The notes: generated by a model not told the origin, from the letters alone. A stretch of DNA of 64,000 nt from Candidatus Pantoea floridensis (GCF_900215435.1 NZ_OCMY01000001.1:2170001-2234000); one strand, 5' to 3'. Positions 9,199 through 18,310 are shown, numbered from the stretch's first letter. Numbers and translations are program-made.

Positions 9199-10020
9199 AT
9201 GAAAACCTGGTTAATTACCGGCGCCAGCAGCGGGCTAGGTCGTTTGATGAGTGAACGTTTACTGGCGCGTGGCGATCGCGTGCTGGCTTGCATACGTCGC
9301 GAACAGGCGATGGCCGATCTGCAGCAAACCTATGGCGAGCAGCTGCAGATTGTTGCGCTGGATCTGGCGCAAACCGATCGTATTGCGCCCACCATTGCGG
9401 ATGCTTTTAAGGCGGTCGAACGCATTGATGTGGTGGTGAGCAATGCCGCCTACGGCCTGTTCGGCGCGGCGGAAGAGTTGAGTGATGCGCAGATTGATCG
9501 CCAGATCGCCACCAATCTTACCGGTTCTATCCAGCTGATTCGCGCCGTCATTCCCCTGTTACGCCAGCAGGGCGGCGGACGTATCGCGCAGATTTCTTCA
9601 GAAGGCGGCCAGGTGGCTTATCCCAACTTCAGCCTGTATCACGCCAGCAAATGGGGCATTGAGGGATTTGTCGAGGCGGTGCGTCAGGAAGTGGCCAGCT
9701 TCGGCATTGATTTCCTGCTGGTGGAGCCGGGCCCAACGGCGACGAATTTTGCTACAGGATTGGATATCGCTGACGCGCTCGAGGTATACCGCGATAACGC
9801 CTCAGGCCAGCTGCGCCGTGCGATTTTATCCGGTGATTTCACCATTGCCGGTGACGCCGGGAAATGCGTAACGGCGATGATTGAGACGCTTGATAAGCCC
9901 AGCATGCCGCTGCGCCTGGCGCTTGGCAGCACCGCTTATCAGCACATAGAAGCGGCATTGGAAAGCCGTCTGGCGGAGCTGCGCGCGCAGCGCGATGTGG
10001 CATTCGGCGCGGACGTGTAA
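9199..10020 (+). CDS. Short-chain dehydrogenase/reductase
   Basis: A 273-residue classical SDR. The cofactor motif TGASSGLG is at residues 7-14, NAA appears in the SNAAYG segment, a serine in QISSEGG, and the active-site YHASK follows. The arginine after the first beta strand (ACIRRE) suggests NADP(H). A strong AGGAGG ribosome site precedes the ATG. It is probably controlled by the divergent LysR gene. Substrate not determinable. Confidence 0.9.
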   Translation: MKTWLITGASSGLGRLMSERLLARGDRVLACIRREQAMADLQQTYGEQLQIVALDLAQTDRIAPTIADAFKAVERIDVVVSNAAYGLFGAAEELSDAQIDRQIATNLTGSIQLIRAVIPLLRQQGGGRIAQISSEGGQVAYPNFSLYHASKWGIEGFVEAVRQEVASFGIDFLLVEPGPTATNFATGLDIADALEVYRDNASGQLRRAILSGDFTIAGDAGKCVTAMIETLDKPSMPLRLALGSTAYQHIEAALESRLAELRAQRDVAFGADV

Positions 10021-10066
10021 TCGCATAATTTATAACAACATGCGAATACCCTTAGCAGCTACTCGC

Positions 10067-10092
10067 AAAAAAGCCGGTATTCCCGGCTTTTT
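10067..10092. terminator. Bidirectional terminator
   Basis: Stem AAAAGCCGG/CCGGCTTTT around a 5-base loop, with A residues on the left and T residues on the right, so it can serve both the SDR gene (+) and the convergent antitoxin gene (-). Confidence 0.88.
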
Positions 10093-10094
10093 AT

Positions 10095-10463
10095 TTAATC
10101 ATCAGTAAGTTGTTCAGGCGTGCAGTCGTAAAGCTCCGCAAGTCTGGCGAGATTAAACTCACGTGGTTTTTCGCTTTTTTCCATCGCAGAGACAGACGCT
10201 TGCGTGATGCCCATTGATTCAGCAACCTGCTTTTGCGTCAGTTTGCGATAAATACGCCATGCGGCATGAAGAGTGACACCTTTTTCAATCGCAATGTTTA
10301 CTACGTCGCCAGGGATCATGGCATCGTCATTTTTCCCGGCTTCATAAGAAACTGACTCCCATAATTCAGGCAAATCAGAATTGCGAGTCAGCCTTTCGAA
10401 CAACTCTATGGGGACGATTGCCGCTTTACGATTTCCGGCGCTGTCAGTGATAAATTCGATCAT
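10095..10463 (-). CDS. XRE-type antitoxin of a RelE/HigBA-like toxin-antitoxin locus
   Basis: A 122-residue protein. The N-terminal part (MIEFITDSAGNRKAAIVPIE) resembles the toxin-binding arm of this antitoxin class, and the C-terminal half is an HTH_3/XRE domain (KLTQKQVAESMGITQASVS, then a recognition helix). Such antitoxins neutralise a RelE-type mRNA interferase and repress their own operon. Its start lies inside the upstream toxin frame (20-nt overlap), the usual toxin-first coupling. The frame is intact, although the toxin appears reduced. Confidence 0.82.
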   Translation of the reverse strand: MIEFITDSAGNRKAAIVPIELFERLTRNSDLPELWESVSYEAGKNDDAMIPGDVVNIAIEKGVTLHAAWRIYRKLTQKQVAESMGITQASVSAMEKSEKPREFNLARLAELYDCTPEQLTDD

Positions 10464-10602
10464 AGGGTTTATGTTCCAGTATTTTGCGTTTTAATATTTT
10501 GAAAAATAAGGGGATATTCTGTTTCAGCTTCTTCCTTTCATTAGCGTCTGCAATACCCTGCATCTGCTTCATAGCCGCTTTGCGCCAATGTAGCTCTGGC
10601 AT
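10444..10602 (-). pseudogene. RelE/HigB-like toxin remnant (52 codons)
   Basis: The minus-strand ATG at 10602 opens a 52-codon frame starting MPELHWRKAAMKQMQG and running through ADANERKKL, the typical start of a RelE/ParE-superfamily toxin of about 85-95 residues. The expected central strands and catalytic region are missing. The last residues (DRIYH) resemble the usual end of such toxins, and the frame still overlaps the antitoxin start by 20 nt, so an internal deletion is the likely cause. GAGGT lies 6 bases before the ATG. The identification is from memory of the family. Confidence 0.6.
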
Positions 10603-10647
10603 TCCCTTACCTCACATTGTTAACAACCTCCTTCACTGGAGATAATA

Positions 10648-10676
10648 ACAATAGGTTTTTTTACCTATATTGGCAA
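10648..10676 (-). promoter_or_regulatory. Predicted promoter and operator of the toxin-antitoxin locus
   Basis: On the minus strand TTGCCA (10676-10671) and TATTGT (10653-10648) are spaced exactly 17 bp. The palindrome ATAGGT-N6-ACCTAT (10651-10668) fills the spacer and touches the -10 box, where a self-repressing antitoxin would be expected to bind. Confidence 0.6.
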
Positions 10677-10703
10677 TTTTTATAGATGTTTAGGACGGAA
10701 AAT

Positions 10704-10732
10704 TATCTATATTTAAAATAGAAATATAGATA
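10704..10732. repeat. Perfect 11-bp inverted repeat in AT-rich DNA
   Basis: Arms TATCTATATTT and AAATATAGATA around a 7-base spacer. It lies upstream of the toxin-antitoxin promoter and about 200 bp before the oxidoreductase start. It could be a regulator site; neither side shows a T run suited to a terminator. Confidence 0.6.
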
Positions 10733-10834
10733 TGGATTACGTTGCTACGTTTCTAACCTGCTTAGCTCAACCGCATAGGATGTTAGGCGGAATCTGCAGA
10801 TAGCTGCCAAACTCAGCCATTATGCATTTTGCCC

Positions 10835-10892
10835 GGTGCGCATGAATGTGCACCCTATACCGGTCAGAGTAGGGTCGCCATTTATGGCGACC
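10835..10892. repeat. GTAG-type REP pair
   Basis: Two units with heads facing inward. 10835-10857 has a GTGCGC...GTGCAC stem, with one mismatch and a degenerate CCCTAT head. 10869-10892 has the GTAGGG head and a TCGCC/GGCGA stem. Two stem types thus sit side by side in one element. Confidence 0.85.
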
Positions 10893-10930
10893 AATCCGCT
10901 CAATCCTATGACTCAAGGAGACGTTCTAAC

Positions 10931-11947
10931 ATGCAAGCGATGATCCTGAAGTATCCCGGCGGCTTAGAAAACCTGCAGCTGATCGATCTTGCCGATCCCG
11001 GCAAACCTGGCGCGGGAGAGATCCGTGTAGCGATCCACGCTACGTCGCTGAACTTCCACGATCTACTGGTGGCGGATGGATCGATACCTACCGCCGATGG
11101 CCGCATTATGATGGCGGACGGCGCAGGCGTGGTGGAAGAGGTGGGCGCGGGCGTTACTGAATTTAAGCCGGGCGATCATGTGGTGTCATGCTTCTTCCCG
11201 CAGTGGCAGGATGGGTTGCCGTTGAGCCAGGTGGGCAATTTCACTCAAACGCCGGGCGACGGTGCGCACGGCTTTGCTGCCGAGGTGGTGGTACGTCCGG
11301 CGCAGCACTTCACGCTGGCACCGCGCGGTTGGCGCCATGCAGAAGCGGCGACCATCACCACGTCGGGGCTCACCGCATGGCGTGCGCTGGTGGGCGATGC
11401 GCAGATCAAAGCGGGTGATACGATCGTTACGCTCGGCACCGGTGGAGTGTCGATTACCGCGTTGCAGATCGCTAAATCAATGGGTGCCCGCGTGATTGTT
11501 ACTTCCTCCTCCGACGAAAAGCTGGCGCGCGCGCGTGAGCTGGGTGCCGATGCGGGCATTAACTATCGCAGCACGCCGGAGTGGGGCAAAGCGGTACAGC
11601 AGTTAACCAATGGCCAGGGCGCGGATGTGGTGATTGAACTTGGCGGTCCTGGCACCATGGCGCAGTCGATTGAGGCGGTGCGTGTTGGTGGGCATATCGC
11701 GCTCATTGGCGTCCTTACCGGCTTTGAAGGCGTGATCCCCACCTCATTATTGATGGCAAAACAGGCGCGTATTCAGGGGCTGATTGTCGGCCATAGCCGC
11801 CAGCAGCAGGATTTTGTCCGCGCACTGGAGCAGAACGATATCCGGCCAGTGATCAGCGATAGCTACGGTTCACTGAGCGATCTCCCGGCAGCGTTTAAGC
11901 ATCAGCAGAGCGCGGGACATTTCGGCAAAATTACGGTGGAGTGGTAA
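10931..11947 (+). CDS. Zinc-independent medium-chain alcohol dehydrogenase/quinone reductase family protein
   Basis: A 338-residue MDR oxidoreductase. The N-terminal GroES-like fold (ATSLNFHDLLVADG) is followed by a Rossmann domain with the nucleotide motif LGTGGVSITALQIAKSMGA. The structural-zinc cysteine cluster is not evident. The open frame extends 34 codons upstream through a REP element, but ATG 10931 has AAGGAGA before it and begins like the family (MQAMILKYPGG). Single gene; NAD(P)H-dependent, substrate unknown. Confidence 0.87.
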   Translation: MQAMILKYPGGLENLQLIDLADPGKPGAGEIRVAIHATSLNFHDLLVADGSIPTADGRIMMADGAGVVEEVGAGVTEFKPGDHVVSCFFPQWQDGLPLSQVGNFTQTPGDGAHGFAAEVVVRPAQHFTLAPRGWRHAEAATITTSGLTAWRALVGDAQIKAGDTIVTLGTGGVSITALQIAKSMGARVIVTSSSDEKLARARELGADAGINYRSTPEWGKAVQQLTNGQGADVVIELGGPGTMAQSIEAVRVGGHIALIGVLTGFEGVIPTSLLMAKQARIQGLIVGHSRQQQDFVRALEQNDIRPVISDSYGSLSDLPAAFKHQQSAGHFGKITVEW

Positions 11948-12019
11948 AACCATAACCACCGTGAAGTAGCATGTTATTGATCACAGGGTGCTGAAGAGGA
12001 TATTCAGCGCCATGAAGAC

Positions 12020-12952
12020 TCAGAATAGGATGGCGTGTACCGTAGCACGCAGGGCGATACCGAGCAGAATGCCGGGAACGGCGAAGCGGAACAGGCGCGG
12101 GAAGCGGCTTGAAAGGCCAAGGAAAATACCAATGCCGGGCAGATCGAAGGTTTGAATCAACAAACCTGCCGAGGCGTTGATGTTATGGGCGCTGTATAAG
12201 CCTTTCTCCACCAGTCCCGCCACCACGCCGTAATAGGCGGTGCCGCCCGCCAGGCATTTTGTCAGCGCTGGAAGAATGTAGACGTCGGAAATGTGCAGCT
12301 TATCCAGCAGCGGCGAGAGCAGGCGCGTCAGCATTTCGATGCCGCCCGCTTCTTTTAAAATACCCACCACCGATAACGAAATAATTAACATCGGCAGTGA
12401 ACCCATCGCCAGGCGAATGGCATCGGAACCGGCACTGTTTATGATGCCAATCAGCCCGATTTTGCTTTCTTGATGGGTGACGGCTTCATCCTCGTTGAGC
12501 AGTGCGGCATCAGAGAGTTTGCGGCCAAAAAGGTGATAGGTGGCTGCCGCCGCGAGTACGCCACCGCAGATGGAGACGATCAGCGCCGTGCTCCAGTGCA
12601 ATCCCGCCGGAATCAGTGGATAGAAGGTACTGGCCTGGCCCATGGCAAATAACATTGCCAGCGTGGCAGCCATATGACGATCGGAAGTGCCGCGCTTTTC
12701 CATAATCGCCAGCGCCGCCAGCGGGGCGGCAAAACTGACGAAATTAAGCTGAATCATGGCAAAAAAAGCCAGCCCGGTAATACCGAACGGTTTTAATAGC
12801 GGCGTGGCATGCTGCACCACAAAATCCAACAGACCTTTGACTTCCAGATATTTCATGATGAATAACATCACTACCATAATGGGAATTAAGGTGTAGAGCG
12901 CAACGTCCACTGAGGCTTTGCCCGCAGACATAATGATATCGATAATATTCAT
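12020..12952 (-). CDS. Nucleoside-recognition (Gate) domain membrane protein
   Basis: A 310-residue inner-membrane protein with two repeated nucleoside-recognition/Gate-like halves: about residues 15-120 (NFVSFAAPLAALAIMEKRG) and about 170-290 (LPMLIISLSVVGILKEAGG). Eight or so hydrophobic segments are visible. The fold is related to SpmA/SpmB and YjiG/YjiH proteins, whose transported substrate is not established. It stands alone, convergent with the oxidoreductase gene. Confidence 0.75.
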   Translation of the reverse strand: MNIIDIIMSAGKASVDVALYTLIPIMVVMLFIMKYLEVKGLLDFVVQHATPLLKPFGITGLAFFAMIQLNFVSFAAPLAALAIMEKRGTSDRHMAATLAMLFAMGQASTFYPLIPAGLHWSTALIVSICGGVLAAAATYHLFGRKLSDAALLNEDEAVTHQESKIGLIGIINSAGSDAIRLAMGSLPMLIISLSVVGILKEAGGIEMLTRLLSPLLDKLHISDVYILPALTKCLAGGTAYYGVVAGLVEKGLYSAHNINASAGLLIQTFDLPGIGIFLGLSSRFPRLFRFAVPGILLGIALRATVHAILF

Positions 12953-13058
12953 GCCAGATTCAGACCTGTGTTCACACCGTTGTCCCCGAAAAAATATTTA
13001 AATAGGCAAAGTAGTGCCTAAAGACGTTCAGTGACACACCAACCTCAATGAATGCACC

Positions 13059-13106
13059 TTCCGTAGCGACGCAATTCATTGCGCGATAAATCGCGCCGCT
13101 ACGGAA
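13059..13106. repeat. Compound palindrome with GTAG ends
   Basis: Outer arms TTCCGTAGCG and CGCTACGGAA are perfect inverted repeats enclosing two smaller GCGC-type hairpins. GTAG/CTAC lie near both ends, as in the other REP units, but the head is GTAGCG rather than GTAGGG, so it may be a separate subfamily. Confidence 0.7.
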
Positions 13107-13241
13107 TATGCGCTATGAGATATCGGTATTCATATGTCGAGTGAAAAAGCATTAAGCAAGGGGCTGCCCGTAAAGGAATAAATCTTATCTTTTGCCTGGA
13201 TGGTTGAGTAGTGAAGAAAATGGAATTTAAATTGCAGATAT

Positions 13242-13270
13242 AAAAAAGCCAGCCTGATAAATGGCTGGCT
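13242..13270 (-). terminator. gor terminator
   Basis: 8-bp stem AGCCAGCC/GGCTGGCT. On the minus strand it is followed by TTTTTT, 20 bp after the gor stop. Confidence 0.88.
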
Positions 13271-13290
13271 GTTATTTGCCGCGAGAAATA

Positions 13291-14643
13291 TTAACGCATC
13301 GTCACAAATTCTTCGGACGCGGTGGGGTGAATCGCCACGGTATTATCGAAGTCTTTCTTGGTGGCGCCCATTTTCAGCGCTACCGCGAAGCCTTGCAGCA
13401 TCTCATCCATGCCGTTGCCGATACCGTGAATGCCGACAATTTTCTCATCCGCACCTACGCACACCAGTTTCATGCGGCACGGCTGGCGATGTTGGGTGAC
13501 AGCGGTATACATTGCGGTGAAGGAGGATTTATACACCTTCACCTGATCGTCGCCGTACTGCTCGCGCGCCTGCGGTTCGGTCAATCCTACGGTACCAATC
13601 GGCGGATGACTGAACACCACGGTCGGTACGTTGCTGAAATCCAGATGCTCATCCGGCTTGTTGTTAAACAGGCGCTCAGAAAGACGACGACCTGCCGCCA
13701 CCGCAACCGGCGTTAATTCAACCGCACCGGTGTTATCACCAACTGCATAAATGCCTTTGACGTTCGTGTTCTGGAACTTATCAACGTTGATATAGCCCTT
13801 GTCGTTGAGCTTCACGCCGGTTGCCGCCAGATTGAGATTATCGGTTGCCGGTTCACGGCCAATCGCCCACACCAAACAATCCACGGTTTGCTCGTGGCCG
13901 CTTTCCAGCTGCAGCGTCAGGCTGCCGTCGGCGTTTTTAATCACCGCTTTCGGAATCGATTCGGTGTGCAGCGTTGGACCTTCTGCCTGCATCACCTCAA
14001 CCAGCGTATCGACGATCAGCGGATCGAAGCTGCGCAGCGGCGCGTGCTTACGTACAAATAGGTGGGTTTCTGCGCCCAGCGCATTCACCACGCCGGCCAG
14101 CTCCACGGCGATGTAACCCGCACCCACAACCGCCACGCGCTTCGGCAATGCATCCAGTTCAAAGAAACCATCAGAGTCGATACCGTATTCCGCGCCCGGC
14201 ACGTTGGGATGGCTTGGACGACCGCCGGTGGCGATGAGGATGTGATCGGCGGTGAGGGTTTCGCCGTTCACTTCCACGGTATTGGCATCGATAAAGCGCG
14301 CGAAGCCTTTGATCACTTCAACCTTATTTTTACCCAGCACGTTATCGTATGAGCTGTGGATGCGATCGATGTAGGCGCTGCGGTTTTTCACCAGAATTGA
14401 CCAGTCAAAACGATTTACCGTGGTATCGAAACCATAATCTGGCCCATAAAGATGAATAGCCTCAGCGATTTGCGCCGCATGCCACATCACCTTTTTCGGT
14501 ACGCAGCCGACGTTGACGCAGGTGCCGCCCAGCTCTTTCGCTTCAATCAGCGCGCACTTCTGGCCGTACATCGCAGCACGGTTAATCGAGGCGATACCGC
14601 CGCTGCCGCCGCCGATGGCGAGGTAGTCAAAATGTCTGGTCAT
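13291..14643 (-). CDS. gor: Glutathione-disulfide reductase
   Basis: A 450-residue cytosolic flavoenzyme that reduces glutathione disulfide with NADPH. Seen in order: the FAD motif GGGSGG, the redox-active disulfide motif [13 protein letters not shown], the NADPH-binding [11 protein letters not shown], a second FAD motif near YAVGDNTG, and the C-terminal dimer segment with HPTASEE that supplies the catalytic His-Glu of the partner subunit. Length equals E. coli Gor. It heads the conserved gor...rlmJ-prlC-rsmJ neighbourhood and has its own terminator. Confidence 0.97.
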   Translation of the reverse strand: MTRHFDYLAIGGGSGGIASINRAAMYGQKCALIEAKELGGTCVNVGCVPKKVMWHAAQIAEAIHLYGPDYGFDTTVNRFDWSILVKNRSAYIDRIHSSYDNVLGKNKVEVIKGFARFIDANTVEVNGETLTADHILIATGGRPSHPNVPGAEYGIDSDGFFELDALPKRVAVVGAGYIAVELAGVVNALGAETHLFVRKHAPLRSFDPLIVDTLVEVMQAEGPTLHTESIPKAVIKNADGSLTLQLESGHEQTVDCLVWAIGREPATDNLNLAATGVKLNDKGYINVDKFQNTNVKGIYAVGDNTGAVELTPVAVAAGRRLSERLFNNKPDEHLDFSNVPTVVFSHPPIGTVGLTEPQAREQYGDDQVKVYKSSFTAMYTAVTQHRQPCRMKLVCVGADEKIVGIHGIGNGMDEMLQGFAVALKMGATKKDFDNTVAIHPTASEEFVTMR

Positions 14644-14747
14644 CCGTTATGTCCATCTGTTGGAAGAAAATTGGCATAGAGTTTAACGCTTGAGGCGTGA
14701 GGCGCGCAAAGATTGCACCTATGAATGTAATAGGGTTGAATCCCGAA

Positions 14748-14868
14748 ACCCGCCATACTTCAAGCCGCAGGCGCGTTGGCTGCATCCTTTAACCCCAGTC
14801 ACATAGTGAACTATGCTCCTGGGGATTAAAGGATTTGCCGCCTTCCTGCAACATGAATTATGACGGGT
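14748..14868. repeat. Enterobacterial imperfect palindromic repeat (copy 2)
   Basis: Ends ACCCGCCATACTTCAAG and ATGAATTATGACGGGT form the outer inverted arms. The centre holds CCCAGTCAC, then CTCCTGGGGATTAAAGG. It fills the space between divergent gor and rbn and carries a spurious upstream start for rbn. Confidence 0.85.
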
Positions 14869-14892
14869 GCTACTCGTCAAAAGGAAATGAAT

Positions 14893-15804
14893 ATGCAACT
14901 GACTTTTCTCGGCACCGGCGGCGGTGCGCCCAGCCTGCAACGTAACGTCACCGCGATTGCGCTGACGCTGTCGAAACGCGGCGAAACCTGGCTTTTCGAC
15001 TGCGGTGAAGCAACGCAGCATCAGTACATGCGCTCGGCGCTCAAGCCGGGCAAGCTGGAAAAAATCTTTATCACCCATCTGCACGGCGACCACATCTTTG
15101 GCCTGCCGGGATTGCTCACCAGCCGTTCGATGGCGGGCATCCTTGATCCCATGACGGTTTACGGTCCCAAAGGTATTCGGCAATTTATTGAGACGGCGCT
15201 CAGCTTAAGCGGCTCATACACCTCTTATCCGCTGGAAATTGTCGAGATTGAAGCCGGTTTGGTGCTGGATGATGGCGAGTTCCGCGTCACCGCCTGGCCG
15301 ATGAATCATGTGATTGAGTGCTACGGCTATCGCATTGAGCAGCACGACAAGCCGGGCTTCCTTGATGCGCCACGCCTCAAAGCCGAAGGCGTACCGCGCG
15401 GGCCGTGGTATCAGGATTTGAAAGCGGGCAAACGCATCCAACTGGACGATGGTCGGGAAATCAACGGCGCGGAGTATCTGGGGCCGGCCACCAAAGGTAA
15501 AGTGTTGGCGATATTTGGCGATACTGCGCCCACCGAGGTCGCGCTGCAGCTGGCCGCCAACGCGGATGTGATGGTGCATGAAACCACGCTGGAGGCGGCG
15601 CTGGTTGAAAAAGCCAACGGGCGCGGCCACTCAACTACCGTTCAGGCGGCTGAAGTGGCAAAACAATCAGGAGCAAAGCGGATGATCGCCACGCATTTCA
15701 GCTCGCGCTATCTGTCAAAGGATCGGGAGAAACTGCTGGCGGAGTGCCAGTCGGTGTTTGCTGCGACCGAGCTGGCACATGATTTCGCGGTATTCGAGGT
15801 TTAG
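14893..15804 (+). CDS. rbn: Ribonuclease BN / RNase Z (tRNA 3' processing)
   Basis: A 303-residue metallo-beta-lactamase-fold RNase of the ElaC/RNase Z family, which trims tRNA 3' ends. The zinc motif [15 protein letters not shown], the exosite-region pattern SYPLEIVEI, and the late motifs FGDTAP and THFSSRY are present. Start ATG 14893 ([10 protein letters not shown]) matches E. coli; an upstream extension would run into a repeat. AAGGA lies 8-12 bases upstream. E. coli keeps rbn elsewhere, so its place between gor and rlmJ is a local rearrangement. Confidence 0.95.
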   Translation: MQLTFLGTGGGAPSLQRNVTAIALTLSKRGETWLFDCGEATQHQYMRSALKPGKLEKIFITHLHGDHIFGLPGLLTSRSMAGILDPMTVYGPKGIRQFIETALSLSGSYTSYPLEIVEIEAGLVLDDGEFRVTAWPMNHVIECYGYRIEQHDKPGFLDAPRLKAEGVPRGPWYQDLKAGKRIQLDDGREINGAEYLGPATKGKVLAIFGDTAPTEVALQLAANADVMVHETTLEAALVEKANGRGHSTTVQAAEVAKQSGAKRMIATHFSSRYLSKDREKLLAECQSVFAATELAHDFAVFEV

Positions 15805-16613
15805 TGCTGTAACGCCGGGTAGGTGAAAAACAGCAGATGCGTCATGTTGAACAGGAAATGGACGCCGGTGGCGACCCACAGGCGTCCACTCCATTGCCAC
15901 GCCAGACCGTAAATCAGCCCGGCCAGGGTGGCGAAAATCATCAGTAACGGCCCGCCGGGAAAGTGTGCCAAGCCGAACAGCAGCGACGTCAGCAACAATG
16001 CAGCTACGGCACCGATGTGTTGGCGCAAACGCTGTTGCAGATAGCCGCGAAAGAATGCCTCTTCCGCCAGCGCAACGAAGAACACGTTCGCCAGCACAAA
16101 ACTGCCCAACCATTCCGGCCAATGGGGTTCAACGGCCAGGCCACCCAACTGCACCGCGACATAGAGCAGCAGCGGAATCGCCGCCAGCAGCGCCAGCCAC
16201 AATATCTTGTAGCGCGGTGGAGCGGCCTTGGTGCGAAACAGCTGCGGCAAACAGATGAGCAACACAAACGGAATCAGCGCCTTATCGAAGTTATATGAGA
16301 AGCTGAAGGGCGCACTAAGCGGTCCGGCCTGCACATCTTCTATCTGACGCGGATTGTTGAAACCGGGGAAAAAGTGCAGAAACAGCCCGACGGCAATGGC
16401 AACGAGCAGGGCTTCGCTGACCAGCTGAATCCAGCGTGCGCTGTTTTCGACGCGAACCCACGCGATAACGGCGATGGCGCCGAGTAGCGTCATCGCCGGC
16501 CAATCCAGCACATCCTGAAACAAACCCAGAATAGTGGCCAGCGTGAGCAGCAGTACGGAAAAACGTTTGGCGGGCGACAGCATAGCAAGCGCGCCAGCCA
16601 GAATGATCCACAT
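15801..16613 (-). CDS. CPBP-family intramembrane protease
   Basis: A 270-residue polytopic membrane protein with about eight hydrophobic segments. It carries the CPBP/Abi signatures: [10 protein letters not shown] (Glu184-Glu185, Arg189), FGLAHF (His217) and the HFLFN box (His252, Asn256). These residues form the glutamate-type intramembrane protease site seen in Rce1 relatives. Its stop overlaps the rbn stop by 3-4 nt, tail to tail. Roles in this family range from prenyl-protein processing to self-immunity; the role here is unknown. Confidence 0.85.
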   Translation of the reverse strand: MWIILAGALAMLSPAKRFSVLLLTLATILGLFQDVLDWPAMTLLGAIAVIAWVRVENSARWIQLVSEALLVAIAVGLFLHFFPGFNNPRQIEDVQAGPLSAPFSFSYNFDKALIPFVLLICLPQLFRTKAAPPRYKILWLALLAAIPLLLYVAVQLGGLAVEPHWPEWLGSFVLANVFFVALAEEAFFRGYLQQRLRQHIGAVAALLLTSLLFGLAHFPGGPLLMIFATLAGLIYGLAWQWSGRLWVATGVHFLFNMTHLLFFTYPALQH

Positions 16614-16650
16614 GGTAATTGTCCTTGTTGGCTGACGGCGCTACGCGAAC

Positions 16651-17493
16651 CTACTCTGGCACGATTTGCGTGACGCTGAAGTGACCGGTACCAGCAGGTA
16701 CCAGCTTCTGATGCAGCCACGGCAGCAGCTCTTCCATTTGCGCTTTCAGCTTCCACGGCGGGTTAATCACGATCATGCCGGAAGCCGTCATGCCGCGCTG
16801 ATCGCTGTCTGGACGCACTGCCAGCTCAATTTGCAGAATGTTGCGGATATTGGTGGCCTGCAGGTCCTTGATCATGTGTTTGATCTGTTGACGCATGACA
16901 ACCGGATACCACAGGGCGAACACGCCGGTGGCGAAACGCTTGTGGCCTTCCTGAATACCTTTCACCACATCCTGATAATCGCTTTTCATCTCATACGGTG
17001 GATCGATGAGAATCAGACCGCGGCGGCTCAGCGGCGGCAGCTTGGCTTTCAGCTGCTGGTAACCGTCGCCACGCGCTACGCGCGCGCGGGCATCTTTGCT
17101 GAACTCGGTGCGCAGCAGCGGATAATCGCTGGAGTGCAGCTCGGTCAGCTCCATTTTGTCCTCTTCGCGCAGCAGGAAGCGGGCAATTAACGGTGAGCCG
17201 GGATAATACTTTAAGGTGCCATGCGGATTAAGGTTACGCACCGCCGAGAGATACGGCTTCAGCAGCTCAGGCACATCCGGCTGCTGCCAGATGCGGCCGA
17301 TGCCTTCCAGATATTCACCGGTACGCTCGGCGTGCTCACCGCTGAGCAGGTAACGTCCGGCACCAGCATGCGTATCCAGATAGAGAAAAGGTTTTTCCTT
17401 CTCCATCAGAGCGGTGAGGATCAGGCTTTCAACGGTATGTTTCAGCACGTCGGCATGGTTGCCGGCATGAAAACTGTGGCGATAACTCAGCAT
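16651..17493 (-). CDS. rlmJ: 23S rRNA (adenine2030-N6)-methyltransferase RlmJ
   Basis: A 280-residue methyltransferase that makes m6A2030 in 23S rRNA. The start MLSYRHSFHAGNHADVLKH is near-invariant in the family. A SAM-binding region (YLDTHAGAGRY) and the catalytic DPPY motif (LILIDPPYEMKSDY) follow. Length matches E. coli (280). It is divergent from the lipoprotein gene and prlC, as in E. coli where yhiR lies beside prlC. The CPBP gene follows 37 bp after its stop. Confidence 0.96.
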   Translation of the reverse strand: MLSYRHSFHAGNHADVLKHTVESLILTALMEKEKPFLYLDTHAGAGRYLLSGEHAERTGEYLEGIGRIWQQPDVPELLKPYLSAVRNLNPHGTLKYYPGSPLIARFLLREEDKMELTELHSSDYPLLRTEFSKDARARVARGDGYQQLKAKLPPLSRRGLILIDPPYEMKSDYQDVVKGIQEGHKRFATGVFALWYPVVMRQQIKHMIKDLQATNIRNILQIELAVRPDSDQRGMTASGMIVINPPWKLKAQMEELLPWLHQKLVPAGTGHFSVTQIVPE

Positions 17494-17776
17494 AAAAAAG
17501 AGGGGTCCGCGGTTGGATCAAAGGGAGTCTATACATCGTGTGTGGCGCGATTATAGCCGCGCTGGGTAAAAATTGCTGACGTTTCGTGGGTGATTTAAGT
17601 TTTATGACCAGGTGTCGTTATAGCGGCTTGCGATGCGTTTTGTTGTGGGAAATTTTTGCCATGCCATTGTCCAGTACGCGAATTTTCGCTGCAATTCAAC
17701 GCGCAGAAGTGAAATGCCAGGTGTTTCTGGCAGGAGATTTTTTTGCTTAAAGCACCTTTAACAACTTCTGGTGAAA

Positions 17777-18229
17777 ATGATGAATAAAATAACGGGTGTC
17801 GCAATGGCAAGTCTGTTGGCACTTACCGGCTGCGCGAAACCACAACCCGTGCAAAGCCTGGTCACGCCGCCTGCTGCGGCAGCACAGCCTGTTGCGCAAA
17901 ATACTCCAGTAGGACAAGAGACATCCGTTGTGGTCTCACCGTCCGCTCAACCTGAGGCTGCGCCATTGACCGATGGCCTTTCAGGCAACATGGAGCAGTG
18001 CCGTAAAGAGCTGGATGCTATGCGTCTTTATAGCAAGGTGTCATATGCCAATTTCAATGCGGAACTGCAGAAAATTGACGCACAAACCCATAAATATTTG
18101 CAAATTAAACAATCGATTGGCGCAGATATTAATGATTTAGTGATGCCACGTTATCAGTTCCAGGCGCGTGAGTTGTGCTTCCGTATTAAAAACCGTCTAT
18201 CACAACTGATTATTCGTCAGGCTGGCTAA
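17777..18229 (+). CDS. Putative lipoprotein of unknown function
   Basis: A protein of about 150 residues with a lipoprotein signal peptide and lipobox LLALTGC, then a Pro/Ala/Gln-rich linker and a helical C-terminal domain with two cysteines (EQCRKELDAM and ARELCFRIK). The start is uncertain: GTG 17771, ATG 17777 or ATG 17780; no good ribosome site is visible. The absence of Asp at position +2 after the Cys predicts outer-membrane sorting. No family recognised. A terminator follows at 18311. Confidence 0.7.
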   Translation: MMNKITGVAMASLLALTGCAKPQPVQSLVTPPAAAAQPVAQNTPVGQETSVVVSPSAQPEAAPLTDGLSGNMEQCRKELDAMRLYSKVSYANFNAELQKIDAQTHKYLQIKQSIGADINDLVMPRYQFQARELCFRIKNRLSQLIIRQAG

Positions 18230-18310
18230 CACCTGCATTGATTGCCCGTTGTCGGTGTGGATAGCGCTATGCAACGCGATTCCTATCCCTCTTCGCTCAA
18301 ATACGCTTCA

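Larger units (their letters stand above)
10603..10930. other. Divergent intergenic region, toxin-antitoxin/oxidoreductase
   Basis: 328 bp without a supported gene. From left it holds the antitoxin operon promoter/operator, an AT-rich stretch with an 11-bp inverted repeat, and a GTAG-type REP pair before the oxidoreductase ribosome site. A start-stop pair (ATGTGA, minus strand, 10617-10612) with its own upstream AGGAGG precedes the toxin start. Confidence 0.6.
12953..13290. other. Intergenic region between the Gate-domain gene and gor
   Basis: 338 bp with no supported gene. It contains a GTAG-bearing palindrome (13059-13106) and the gor terminator (13242-13270). The stretch 13110-13240 shows nothing I can assign. 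Confidence 0.6.

Noticed and set aside
14860..14892. Upstream start for rbn
   Set aside because: It lies in a palindromic repeat; [10 protein letters not shown] at 14893 is the family start.
17595..17822. 75-codon minus-strand frame between rlmJ and the lipoprotein gene
   Set aside because: It overlaps the lipoprotein start, lacks a ribosome site and shows no family features.
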